Origin: Trichomonas vaginalis G3
Lineage: Eukaryota; Parabasalia; Trichomonadida; Trichomonadidae
NCBI RefSeq assembly: GCF_026262505.1
Contig: NC_067206.1
Span: forward strand, 4,554,879-4,618,878
DNA length: 64,000 nt
Reading direction: 5' to 3'
The notes below the pieces were generated by a model. The model was not told the DNA's origin, made no database searches, and worked only from the letters and a program-made list of their open reading frames with translations. Position 1 is the first letter of the stretch. The number at the start of each line of letters is the position of its first letter. Both the position numbers and the translations under genes were made by a program. This document shows, piece after piece, positions 41,201 through 50,399 of the stretch.

Positions 41201-41513
41201 GTTGTTCTTGAACTGACTTCTCTCCGTCAAATATTGACAGTACGCCAGTTTTGACATAATATTGTATTATAAACTTTCCTTTAGTAATATCTGTAAGTTT
41301 TGAAGTTATATTTTTGTCTGCTTCAAGAACTTTCACCATTTCAGTTATACCAACTTTCTTTGCTTTATGAAAATATTTTGGTTCAGCAAATATTGCTATT
41401 CTATAACATTTTCCATTGTTTGTGTAAAGAACTATTCTGTCAATGTATTTGTATTGTTTGTGAGTATAAACTTTGTTCTGCTTCAATTCAATAAGATATC
41501 CGAATACGTCCAT
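41094..41513 (-). CDS. Small Maverick B protein, unrecognised
   Basis: A 139-aa frame overlapping the 3' end of the capsid gene tail to tail. The fold looks alternating alpha/beta, with a Ser/Glu-rich C-terminus. Divergent from the gene at 41532, sharing a short gap. No family recognised. Confidence 0.45.
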   Translation of the reverse strand: MDVFGYLIELKQNKVYTHKQYKYIDRIVLYTNNGKCYRIAIFAEPKYFHKAKKVGITEMVKVLEADKNITSKLTDITKGKFIIQYYVKTGVLSIFDGEKSVQEQLTDLLPKSARWKLSLCQSEEPQQVSSNESSKEHLP

Positions 41514-41531
41514 CTTTTTATTCTAAGTAAA

Positions 41532-42110
41532 ATGTCATTTCCGAAAAATAGAAGCGTAAGTGTTTCAAAAGGTTTAATGGCGGTGGCAGATGTGAAGTTA
41601 AATTCACCAACTCAAACAAACAGTCAAAGTGTTATTGTCAATGTCAAAGACAGAGATGTTGAAGTGGGGAAACCATACGAAGACGAAGATGGTATAACAA
41701 TTGTTCCTGTAAAAGAACCAACATATCCTGAAGTTAGCAGAAACTTAAGTTCTGTTGCAGATATTCGAAACGACTACCAACAACTGAAAGACAAACTTCA
41801 AACTCAGGAGAAGATTTGTCAAGCTTTAAGTATAATGTTAAACTTGGTCGAACACAACCCTGTAAAAGTGAACTCATATGTCATTGCACCTCATGAAGTT
41901 TTGAAAGAACTATTGAAACTTTTGACAGAGGCAGACGATATAAACATCAAAGAAATAGAACCCGACATTGGTTGCTGTGGTGTTTCATATAATGTCATTG
42001 ACAAGATATACGTTATGAAAGGAGGTGAAACGTTGAACTTAAAATATAGTTTCCCAGACGTTATAAAAATATTTGACGACCACAACATTTCATTAAAATT
42101 TATTTGCTAA
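41532..42110 (+). CDS. Maverick B virion-associated protein (family shared with element A)
   Basis: 192 aa from the ATG at 41532, which sits behind TTCTAAGTAAA; the frame is open upstream but without need. A disordered N-terminus is followed by a coiled-coil segment and a conserved C-terminal part with IGCCGV. Counterpart of 3491-4132 in element A. The gene is immediately followed by the penton-like gene. Confidence 0.5.
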   Translation: MSFPKNRSVSVSKGLMAVADVKLNSPTQTNSQSVIVNVKDRDVEVGKPYEDEDGITIVPVKEPTYPEVSRNLSSVADIRNDYQQLKDKLQTQEKICQALSIMLNLVEHNPVKVNSYVIAPHEVLKELLKLLTEADDINIKEIEPDIGCCGVSYNVIDKIYVMKGGETLNLKYSFPDVIKIFDDHNISLKFIC

Positions 42111-42114
42111 GTAA

Positions 42115-42912
42115 ATGGCAGAAGACATAATGGTTTATACTATTACGACTAAAAACCCTGAGTCATATAATTCTATAACAACAAACTTACAAAGTCCTCA
42201 AGGACGGTATTGTAAACTAACCTTAAACACAATGACGACTAAAGCCTGTTTTGCTCTTTTGACACCAGAAGACTTTATTGTTGTGAATGGTAAAAAATAC
42301 TCCTTTGAAGATACTTACTCAGATATACCACCAACAGGTTTTGTTGACATATTTAATACTTTAAGTACGGGTGTAACATGTGCTGCAACTAGAGCAGGTT
42401 TCATTATGTTTGGATGTCCGACTGAGTTTACTATAAACGATATGAGCTATAATACAAAACTTATTTCTGGTTTTTACTACCAACAGTTTCCTATAACAGG
42501 AAAAGGTGTCATACAAGGAATGTCTATTCCATTGACATTAAGCACACCAATCTTATATATTGTTTCAAACTTAGGTTCAAAGTGTTATTCGAATGTCGAC
42601 AGAAACTATTATGACCAAAAGATACTTATGCGTATAAACAATACTTTCTCTGCTGATTTGCCTATTGTTCATTCGAATGCAGAATTTTCAACCTTAGTGA
42701 ACTCAAACACTTTGGCAAGTATAACGTTGACATTAGTTGACGCAAACTTTGTTCCTGTAAAACTTTTATGTCCTATGTATTTGTCAATGACGGCAGAAAG
42801 TTTCGAATTGGCAGATGCAACTGGTGAAAGTATTGTATTACAAGAACAACTTCAACAACAAATAGCTCAAGAACAACAAATGCAACAAATGGAACAACAA
42901 AGTCAAGAATAA
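42115..42912 (+). CDS. Maverick B penton-like / minor capsid protein
   Basis: 265 aa, counterpart of 2450-3226 in element A: LASITLTLVDANFVPVKLLC matches the FRLVD...PV-x-L motif there. Beta-rich body; the tail is almost pure Gln/Glu (QEQLQQQIAQEQQMQQMEQQ). The start follows the previous stop by a few bases. Looks whole. Confidence 0.6.
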   Translation: MAEDIMVYTITTKNPESYNSITTNLQSPQGRYCKLTLNTMTTKACFALLTPEDFIVVNGKKYSFEDTYSDIPPTGFVDIFNTLSTGVTCAATRAGFIMFGCPTEFTINDMSYNTKLISGFYYQQFPITGKGVIQGMSIPLTLSTPILYIVSNLGSKCYSNVDRNYYDQKILMRINNTFSADLPIVHSNAEFSTLVNSNTLASITLTLVDANFVPVKLLCPMYLSMTAESFELADATGESIVLQEQLQQQIAQEQQMQQMEQQSQE

Positions 42913-42942
42913 AAAAATATTATTTTTTTTATTTTTATAAAA

Positions 42943-44178
42943 ATGTACAGAATAGATGTTTCAGATTTTTATGACTTCCAAGCATTCAGAAATATGTGTC
43001 CATTTCGAGACTATAACAAAGCAGTCGAGAATTTGAAACGTTTAGTCATTTATGTTGACTCTGCCCCAGAATGTTATGTCATGAAAGAATGGGATGTTGT
43101 CTTTAACAAACCAAGAGCAACAATAGTTTCAGAACAAGAATGTAGACAGAAACTTAAGAAAATAAAAGTCGTACAAGTTGGCATGAAGATGTTAGATGCT
43201 TGGGATATCTTATTGTCAAAGTTAGAAGATTTTTCAGTTCGAGATATAAAGTTCTATACACCTTCTCCAAACTTCTATTCTATCTTCACTGGATATAAAT
43301 ACGAACAAGTAGAATGGAAAGAAAATATTATAGAAGCTTGGTTAGACCATGTCAAAGAAATTATATGCAATGGAAACGAAAGAGTCTATGAGTATATCTT
43401 ATGTTGGTTTGCAAATATCTTACAACATCCAAGTGCTAAAAATGAAACTGCTCTCATTATAATTGGAAAACAAGGAACAGGTAAGAATACTTTCTTTACA
43501 GATATTTTGTGCAAACTGTTAGAAGGTTATTCGAATCCGAATATGACAAACTTAGAAAACATCTGTGGCAAGTTTAACTCCTCAATAGAGAATATGAAAC
43601 TTATAGTTTGCAATGAACTTCAAAGTATAGATACAACAAAAGTTTTGAACTCAGATGCTTTGAAGAGTCTTATAACAGACAAAGTTGGAGTTGTTGAAAG
43701 AAAGTATAAAGACCAAAGAGTTTGTGAAAATGTTGCAAACTTCATTATGGTTTCAAACAATGCTGTTCCGATGAAGTTAGAAAGTTCTGACAGAAGATAT
43801 GTAGTTGTCAGAACGTCAGATTCTCATATGCAAGATACAGAATATTTTGACGCTTTGTCAGAATGTTTGACATCTGACTTTTACAACCACTTGTTCTCAT
43901 ATTTCATGACATTAGATATTTCTAAGTTCAATCCAAGACAAATTCCACATACCGAAGAGAGACAAACATTGTTAGAAGCAAACAAGAGTGTATATGAACT
44001 GTTCATAGAAGAAAGCGACTTTGTGTCATTAGATGAAAGGTCATTGTACGATTCGTATAAACAATATTGTCAAGAGTATGGTTATATGCCAGCGTCTAAA
44101 CGAACATTCTTGGCAAATGTCAAAAGTCTTTTAGATGTTCAGAATGGTGTATATACAAAGAAAATTTTTTCTGAGTAA
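42943..44178 (+). CDS. Maverick B superfamily 3 helicase / primase-helicase C-terminal part
   Basis: 411 aa. The Walker A GKQGTGKN, a Walker B-like strand LIVCNELQSID and a downstream FIMVSNN sensor strand are in the order expected for SF3 helicases of the D5/phage primase-helicase type. Such proteins unwind the element during replication together with the type B polymerase. No primase domain is visible. The start follows an AT-rich leader (TATAAAAATG). Looks whole. Confidence 0.75.
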   Translation: MYRIDVSDFYDFQAFRNMCPFRDYNKAVENLKRLVIYVDSAPECYVMKEWDVVFNKPRATIVSEQECRQKLKKIKVVQVGMKMLDAWDILLSKLEDFSVRDIKFYTPSPNFYSIFTGYKYEQVEWKENIIEAWLDHVKEIICNGNERVYEYILCWFANILQHPSAKNETALIIIGKQGTGKNTFFTDILCKLLEGYSNPNMTNLENICGKFNSSIENMKLIVCNELQSIDTTKVLNSDALKSLITDKVGVVERKYKDQRVCENVANFIMVSNNAVPMKLESSDRRYVVVRTSDSHMQDTEYFDALSECLTSDFYNHLFSYFMTLDISKFNPRQIPHTEERQTLLEANKSVYELFIEESDFVSLDERSLYDSYKQYCQEYGYMPASKRTFLANVKSLLDVQNGVYTKKIFSE

Positions 44179-44215
44179 ATTTTTAAAAAAAAATATTTTT
44201 TATCCGATAGAAAAG

Positions 44216-44640
44216 ATGACGAAATATATTTCAGTAAACAAGTACATGTCAGGACTTAAAGAAGAACTAGACCCATTCACATATTTGAATGTTTACTTCT
44301 ACAATTTTGAAAAGTCTACATTTGACAAAATTTGGAACATTGCACCAGTTAAAGTTTGCTGTTGTTAGAAAAAGTGGTGCAACTTTTGAAGACTTATACA
44401 TTGACGGTATGTTGACAGTCAAAGAAAATTTTGACAGAAAGTTCTCAAAACTCGAAGAAGGTAAAGCATACAAACTTGTTATACCTTATGAACCAAAGAA
44501 AGCAGACGACTATGAATATTATGAGCTAAGATAGTTGAAGTTCAAGGTAAATTGGGTAAAAAGATTTTAGAGTCTAAGCCAGTGTTTACTCCTAAAGAGG
44601 AAGAGAACATTGACATTGACCCAGAAATGTTCTAAAAATA
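44216..44640 (+). pseudogene. Small Maverick B gene, broken
   Basis: A short acidic protein region following the helicase gene. Unrecognised; broken, one or two breaks. Confidence 0.4.
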
Positions 44641-44651
44641 AAATTTTATTT

Positions 44652-45075
44652 TTACATGTCAAATTTCTTTTTCTCTGGAACTGGTTCAGGTTCTTTCTTC
44701 TCTTCTTCTACTTTCTTTTCTTTCTTTTCTCTCTTCTTCTTTTCTGGTGGTGAGACGTCAAATTTGGCGCAACTATATTTATGTAAAAGTTCTTTGTCCT
44801 TTAATAGCTCTTCTATTCTGTTTTCTATTTCATCTTCAAGAACACCGCATGTGTCTTCTTTGCATTCTAAGAACTTTTGTTGGACTTCATCTTTCCAATC
44901 GGCGTCATCTCTGTCAACAAGTCTGTCATTGACAAATTTTAAGACTGCTCTGCTTAATGTTTTATGGTTCTTGTCATATTCCCAGAAACAGAACTTTAGA
45001 ACAAATTCACCTTTCTTGTTTACACTATGTAAGATTTTATGGTCGACAGATGTTTTGCTGTCAAAAGCTTGTCTC
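44652..45075 (-). pseudogene. Charged Maverick B protein region
   Basis: A minus-strand coding region rich in Lys, Glu and Pro at its C-terminal end (KKKREKKEKKVEEEKK), with acidic, helical sequence before it. No convincing start is visible, so it may be broken. It may be a DNA-binding or structural protein; no family recognised. Confidence 0.4.
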
Positions 45076-45139
45076 GAATATAGATAGCGAAATCGCTAGA
45101 CATTTTCTAAAAGATAAAAATTTTAATTTTTTCTAAAAA

Positions 45140-46000
45140 TATGTTAGAAAAAAAGTTTGCTGACATTGACAAAAAATTTGAGAATGTTTTTAAACAAGAA
45201 CAAGAGGAAGTTAGAAAATGCTCAGATAAAGCCTATACATGACAAGTTCTTATTTGCTCAGAATGTATAACAGGTCTAATTGCACCACCTGGGTCTGGTA
45301 AGACTTTCACTTATCTTAAAATGGCTGCACAACAACAAGAACTAGATGAGAAGAACCCATTCTATGAGTTAGTTGTTATTTGTAGTACTTCTGGTCAATT
45401 TGACCAAACCGTCAATTCGTTCAAAGATATTATAAAGAAGTCTAAGTTAGTATGTATAAAGGATACTGAGTTTGTTAGATTGGATAAAGAAGTACCAAAG
45501 AAGGGTTTTGAAGTACAATGCTATAAATGAGTATATAAATTCTAAGTTTAAAGACCCTAATGAGGAAATGCAAGAATATTAGAGAAGAAACACTTCAGAA
45601 ACAAACAGAAAGAGATAGAATACATTTCGAAGAAATTGCAATCTTACGATTGGAAGACTTACCCTCATAGATGTCTTCTATCTTAGATGACTTCGCCTCT
45701 CATCCTTTGTTAAAGAACAGAGAACAAGAATGTGTCGAATTCTTAAGAAGCTCAGACACTTTAACATCTCAGTTGTCATTTGTGTACAGACAGCAAAGAG
45801 GTTAAGTAAGGATGTTAAAAGAAATACTTACTGACATAATACTTTTCCCCGGATTGTCCGAAGACGATTTCATGGAACTTATGAAAGAGTCCATGGCAGG
45901 TAAGTTTGACAGACATGAACTATGGAGAAGTACAAAGTCATACAAGACCCTCATACTTCTTTCAGAATTCATATCTACGCAAACAAAGTTCAAATTGTAA
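45140..46000 (+). pseudogene. Maverick B packaging ATPase (A32-like), broken
   Basis: A Walker A region (APPGSGKTF) and other ATPase pieces lie in order along this stretch. Related in type to the open ATPase at 4556-5443 in element A. Broken, several breaks (about four). Confidence 0.65.
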
Positions 46001-46163
46001 AAAGTCAATAAAAATAAATAGTTCATCTACCCTACTTGTTTGAAGTTGTCAAAATACTCTGTTATTTTTTCTTTCAGTAGCGGTAAGTCTTCTTTGAAGG
46101 TAAAAATTGTACAACCTTTCATATCATAGTGTGTTTGAGGTAACGTATCTTGAACTATTTGTT

Positions 46164-46883
46164 TCACATCTTCATTTGGGTCATTGAAATCGGTAAGTTT
46201 TCGCGATAGAACCAATTTCTGTCAGATTTGTAAATCTTAGCAAGGTCGTAAAAGCTTTTGTTGTTTCTTCTGACTAAATGCAACATAACCATATCTTTAT
46301 CTTCTTCATTTTCCATCTCTTCAGTATAAATCATATACTTATAGTTCTTTTCCTTTCCTTTTGGTACCGAACGTGGTATTCTTTTCTGAATGCTTTTGTC
46401 TTTTGCTTCAAGCTTGTTTTCCATCTCTTCACGTTCTTGTCTATGAATTTCGTCAAGAAGTCTGTAAATATACCAAGCATAACGAGGCGAAGCCCACATT
46501 GCAACAGCATTTACAAGAAGTCTATGTACATAATATCCTCTCAAACCGTTTGGCAATTTTTCACGATTTTCATAGAGTTTTGGCGACTGGGGTTTTTCTC
46601 CCACTCGAGTTTTTGCGACTACGAGAAATCCCGTAGTCGAATTTTCAGCTTCATTTAATAGTTCAATAGTGCTTTGGTTCCTAAACCAGTCTTGTGGTTT
46701 CTTATTGTCGGGTGCAAAACATGCTGTCAAAATACTTTGCATTTGGTACATATCGTCTTTGACTGAACGAATGAGACGGAGTTGTTTGTTAAACTGTATG
46801 TACTCGTATTCTTCATTTATAGCTTCATGGACTATAACTGTTGTTGTGTTCTCTGTTGTTGACATATCTGTCTTTACATACAA
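46164..46883 (-). CDS. Maverick B KilA-N domain protein
   Basis: 239 aa. The KilA-N DNA-binding core is visible: DWFRNQSTIELLNE, then GYYVHRLLVNAVAMWASPRY and YIYRLLDE. A charged linker and a C-terminal domain follow (KYMIYTEEMENEEDKDMVML), which resembles the domains often found after KilA-N in large DNA viruses. Likely a DNA-binding regulator of the element. The upstream DNA and the first residues (MYV-K/R-TDMST) are duplicated at the gene starting at 48164. The gene looks nearly whole; its 3' side may be damaged. Confidence 0.75.
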   Translation of the reverse strand: MYVKTDMSTTENTTTVIVHEAINEEYEYIQFNKQLRLIRSVKDDMYQMQSILTACFAPDNKKPQDWFRNQSTIELLNEAENSTTGFLVVAKTRVGEKPQSPKLYENREKLPNGLRGYYVHRLLVNAVAMWASPRYAWYIYRLLDEIHRQEREEMENKLEAKDKSIQKRIPRSVPKGKEKNYKYMIYTEEMENEEDKDMVMLHLVRRNNKSFYDLAKIYKSDRNWFYRENLPISMTQMKM

Positions 46884-46950
46884 AATAAAAAAATAAATAA
46901 AAATAAAACTAACTTTATTTTTTCTATCTTAAGGAAATTCATGATTTTTG
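46884..46950 (-). promoter_or_regulatory. Duplicated upstream region of the KilA-N gene (copy 1)
   Basis: About 65 bp, T/A-rich, nearly identical to 48165-48232 in front of the neighbouring gene. Contains TTATTTTTTCTATCTTAAGG. Inference: a shared promoter, possibly duplicated together with the first codons. Confidence 0.6.
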
Positions 46951-46976
46951 TGCTGAATTCAATAAAAATAATGTTT

Positions 46977-47020
46977 AGGTGAAGAGGTGAGATTTCACCT
47001 CTTTTTTCACCTCTTTTCTA
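46977..47020. promoter_or_regulatory. GGTGA iteron/palindrome motif, element B copy 1
   Basis: GAAGAGGTGAGATTTCACCT continues into inverted TTTTTTCACCTC copies. Upstream of the KilA-N gene. Same motif as 7101-7152 in element A. Confidence 0.6.
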
Positions 47021-47152
47021 CCCCAGTTATTTTATAAACGTTTCACATGGTAAACGTTATTTTTTAAATTTTGTGAAAACTCAACGGTTTGACACAAGCC
47101 ATATGCCATTTTACTCAGAATTTTGTTGCTGAATTCAATAAAAATATATTTT

Positions 47153-47209
47153 AGGTGAAGAGGTGAGATTTCACCTCTTTTTTCACCTCATTTTTCACCT
47201 CTTTTTTTC
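47153..47209. promoter_or_regulatory. GGTGA iteron/palindrome motif, element B copy 2
   Basis: The same palindrome, here followed by three inverted TTTTTCACCTC-type copies. It lies at the 3' end of the gene ending at 47208. About 175 bp from copy 1, with similar flanking DNA (TGCTGAATTCAATAAAAATA), so the two form a tandem duplication. Confidence 0.6.
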
Positions 47210-48164
47210 ACAAGCGTTTTACATGAATTGTACGATGTATATTTGAAATCCTAAACAGTTTTGTAGCTTCTATTTCTTCTTTTAGTACATCGAATGTTTT
47301 AACAATGCCGAAAGTTTCTTTATACTTCTTCTTGACGTCAGATAGAAGGAAATCGTCAGCAGTTGGATAGTTTTTGTTCAGAAATTCTAACATGTCCATT
47401 TTATTTTCTACCGGCTTCTCTGCTTCTTTCTTTAAATCTGCATAGTCGTTTCGCATTCTTTCTATCTCTTTGACGGAGTAGTTATATTTCCTCATTGCTG
47501 CTTTACATTTAGAACATTGCGGGTTCATTTTTGCGTTATATTCTGAAACCTTACCTGCTAAAACAACCAAGGCGTCAATGGTTTTCTTTAAATCTGAAGC
47601 AGTTGGTTTTATCTGTTCATTCCATACCTTACCTCTTCTGTCTTTATCTCTTATCTGCCATACACATTTTGCAGCTAATGAAACAAAGTTGTCGTATGTC
47701 TTAAACTCCCCAGATTTATATATGTCAGAGATGTTCTTATATACCATGTCGCAATCTTTGTCCATAACTTTATGGTTGCAATGAAAACCAAGGAATTCAT
47801 AATTTACCTTTCGTATGAACTTCTTTATTTCTACTGAGTCAGTTGCTTTGACTTCAATTTCGTCGAATTCAGGAATAGTTAGTTTTTGCTGCTGAATTTC
47901 AGGTTGTTTAGGCAAATGGTCGATGAGGTCCTCCATTTCATAAAGATACTGTTCATTTGTTTCATCTTTCGCACTACAGTCTAAATTACTTGTTAAAAGT
48001 TCCTGCTTTATTCTTTGTATTTCTGTTTCGAAAGTATATGAAGAAGGAATGAAGCTTTTCATCTCTACTAACATAGATGTTGGATTCATGACTAACGAGT
48101 TTGGTGCTGTAGTTGTTTGAATTGTTGTTGTGCCGATTGTTGACATATCTGTTCTTACATACAA
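47208..48164 (-). CDS. Maverick B protein with CxxC pair, unrecognised
   Basis: 318 aa. The N-terminus MYVRTDMST and the upstream DNA are shared with the KilA-N gene. The rest is different: mostly helical and charged, with a CSKC motif near residue 220, and its C-terminal end is basic. There may be a zinc site, but no family is recognised. Possibly a second regulator made by placing a copied promoter and leader in front of another gene. Confidence 0.5.
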   Translation of the reverse strand: MYVRTDMSTIGTTTIQTTTAPNSLVMNPTSMLVEMKSFIPSSYTFETEIQRIKQELLTSNLDCSAKDETNEQYLYEMEDLIDHLPKQPEIQQQKLTIPEFDEIEVKATDSVEIKKFIRKVNYEFLGFHCNHKVMDKDCDMVYKNISDIYKSGEFKTYDNFVSLAAKCVWQIRDKDRRGKVWNEQIKPTASDLKKTIDALVVLAGKVSEYNAKMNPQCSKCKAAMRKYNYSVKEIERMRNDYADLKKEAEKPVENKMDMLEFLNKNYPTADDFLLSDVKKKYKETFGIVKTFDVLKEEIEATKLFRISNIHRTIHVKRL

Positions 48165-48232
48165 AATAAAAAAATAAATAAAAATAAAACTAACTTTATT
48201 TTTTCTATCTTAAGGAAATTCATGAAAATTCA
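48165..48232 (-). promoter_or_regulatory. Duplicated upstream region (copy 2)
   Basis: Nearly identical to 46884-46950. See that entry. Confidence 0.6.
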
Positions 48233-48233
48233 A

Positions 48234-48284
48234 GAGGGTGAAAAAACAGGTGAAAAAAGAGGTGAAATCTCACCTCTTCACCTA
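48234..48284. promoter_or_regulatory. GGTGA iteron/palindrome motif, element B copy 3
   Basis: GGGTGAAAAAACAGGTGAAA leads into a palindrome and an inverted copy, in the same order as at 7101-7152 in element A. Confidence 0.6.
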
Positions 48285-48286
48285 AA

Positions 48287-48625
48287 TTATATTTTTTGGT
48301 CCGGGAACAACTTTCTCTCAATTGGAGCTGTAGCATACTCTTTGCGTAAGCGGTTCAGACCTTCTTCGAAGTCTTGGTCTCTCTTGGACTGAGATTGGAA
48401 TTGGAATTGTTGGGGTGGAGCTTGCTGGAACAACCAAGGGTTGGGGAAGTAAGGCATAGGCTGAGGAGGGTAGTTCGGGAAGCCTTGTGGTGGGTAGTAA
48501 CCTTGAGGTGGAAATTGGTAGTAATTCGGAGGTACTTGCTGGAACTGAGGTTGCTGAGGAGACTGTTGTGGTTCTTTAGGTTCCTCTGGTTTGGGACTGG
48601 ACTCGGTTGGTGGTACGTCGGACAT
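48287..48625 (-). CDS. Pro/Gln-rich Maverick B protein
   Basis: About 112 aa from the ATG at 48625 (MSDVPPTES); the frame is open to 48652. Most of it is PQQ, PPQGYYPPQGF and similar sequence, and the last 35 residues are charged and helical. Probably a disordered or assembly protein. Divergent from the gene at 48920 across a minisatellite. Confidence 0.45.
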   Translation of the reverse strand: MSDVPPTESSPKPEEPKEPQQSPQQPQFQQVPPNYYQFPPQGYYPPQGFPNYPPQPMPYFPNPWLFQQAPPQQFQFQSQSKRDQDFEEGLNRLRKEYATAPIERKLFPDQKI

Positions 48626-48669
48626 TCGTTTGTGGCTTAACCGTCGGACCACAACGATAAAAATCTCTG

Positions 48670-48918
48670 CTACTAGCAGTACTTTTACTGACAGTAGCAG
48701 TACTTTTTCTGACAGTAGCAGTACTTTTACTGACAGTAGCAGTACTTTTACTGACAGTAGCAGTACTTTATCGTCGAAAACCCTCTCAAATTTTCCTTTT
48801 TACTGACAGTAGCAGTAGTTTTTCTGCTCCTAGCAGTACTTTTACTGACAGTAGCAGTACTTTTACTGACAGTAGCAGTACTTTTACTGACAGTACCAGT
48901 ACTTTTTCTGACAGTAGC
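48670..48918. repeat. 21-bp minisatellite between divergent Maverick B genes
   Basis: About ten imperfect copies of CTGACAGTAGCAGTACTTTT plus one base, broken once near 48770-48808 by unrelated sequence. It fills nearly all the space between the two divergent starts and reaches the start codon at 48920, so it must contain or replace the promoters. Confidence 0.88.
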
Positions 48919-48919
48919 A

Positions 48920-49285
48920 ATGGTCGAGGTCGAACCTACCGACGAGGCAATTTACCTAATTGAAATTAACGAGCTTGTTAAAGACTTCCTCAGGCAGAAT
49001 GTAAAAGGCAAGCTTGTTAACGGTTGGATAACGGGAAGGGCTGCCTTGAATCTCGAGACTTCGACTGGAATTCCAATTCAAATACCAGACGGGACAGCCT
49101 ACGACGACATAAAGCAAGCAAAGAAGGAAGCCATTATAAAGTTCTTTGCCAAACGTCCTTGGATACTACTTCCAAACAGAGAGAACCCTTTCCCAAGAAT
49201 GAACCAAATTCTCAAGGGTCTCCTTCACTTCTCTGGTCAACCATTCTACATAACTACAGAAGGCGACATTCAGCCAGTTCAGTAA
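48920..49285 (+). CDS. Small Maverick B protein, unrecognised
   Basis: 121 aa starting directly after the minisatellite. Alpha/beta composition (INELVKDFLRQNVKGKLVNG; RPWILLPNRENPFPRMNQIL). No recognised motif. Looks whole. Confidence 0.45.
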   Translation: MVEVEPTDEAIYLIEINELVKDFLRQNVKGKLVNGWITGRAALNLETSTGIPIQIPDGTAYDDIKQAKKEAIIKFFAKRPWILLPNRENPFPRMNQILKGLLHFSGQPFYITTEGDIQPVQ

Positions 49286-49398
49286 ACATCTCATTTTAAC
49301 TCACTTTTTTATGTTTTTTGTGAAAGTGTCAAAAATAAATTGTTTTCATGAGTTTCCTACGATGTTAGAAAAAATGTTATTTTCTAATATCTTCACAT

Positions 49399-50258
49399 TC
49401 AATATTTTTTCAGCACTTTTCCGTAGTTATATATGAAAGACAATTCGAGATAAAAGTCATAGTACAATGGAATAATATGTTGCACACCATTTGTTGTGAA
49501 CCAAACTTGAAAGTCAGAGAAACTGTTACTAGATGGTTCGTAGAATTTAGAAGCAAAGTCATAAAAGTCCTTACCAATACATAGAAAACTATTGTTGCTT
49601 GAACTGAAACTTGCATGACACATAACATTTTGAGGGTCAAACACGTTTCTATAAACCATCAATCTGCTGGTGGAAGTATAATTTAAATGGACCATCTGGT
49701 GGTAATGGTTCGTTCTGGTTTAGTAACCGAAGAAATTGTGCCCAAGAACGTTTGTCTACTTCCCAAAATAAAAACTCTGTATCTCTTGGAGGGTTAATTT
49801 CAATCTTTTGAAATGAAACGGTGGAGTTCATCTTGTCATATTCTAGTTTCAGATAGTATGTTCCATTTAGTAAAGAGTCGTATTTTTTTTGAAATTCCCA
49901 ATAATATTTGTTCATTTGAGTTTGAAAGTCATTTTAGAGTTTTCTCAAGACTTTCGTCTGAACGAACTGTAAAGATTCTCATTTCGTCAAATTTGTCTAT
50001 TAGACCATCAGAACCTTTATACTGCCCATGAAAATATACTGCGAACATAAATGCGTTAGTTCTATTTGAAAACAAAACTCTTCTAAATCCTATTGCCTTT
50101 GCATCTGAAGGACTTTGAAGCCAACGAATTGGATAGTCAAACCTGTATGCTCGGGATGAAATTTCTTCATCTGAAATAGTCCTACCAGCATTTGTAAAGA
50201 TATAGTCTAACGGTTTTGTATCTGCTACTTTTGTTCTTTGTTTTTCAACCTGAAGCAT
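49399..50258 (-). pseudogene. Maverick B capsid-associated protein, second copy, broken
   Basis: Related to 56486-57376 (KPLDYIFTNAGR, FDYPIRWLQSPSDAKAIGFR, SFLCIGKDFYD, FQVWFTTNG) and more distantly to 5460-6341 in element A. Broken, about two breaks. Confidence 0.6.
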
Positions 50259-50399
50259 TTAATATATGTAAAAAATATATTGTTTTAAAATGGTATTGCC
50301 ATTTCATATTTCTCATCTAACAAACAAGTTTCCCAACGGTCTTCTCCAACAAACTCAGCGTACAGTTCAAATAAAATTAAAAAATGTCACTTTTTTAAA

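Noticed and set aside
44656-45087. Ser/Phe-rich plus-strand frame
   Set aside because: It is the antisense of a Lys/Glu-rich minus-strand coding region; the composition is a mirror artefact.
48591-48806. Ser/Thr/Asp repeat frame over the minisatellite
   Set aside because: It only translates the 21-bp repeat and has no supporting context.
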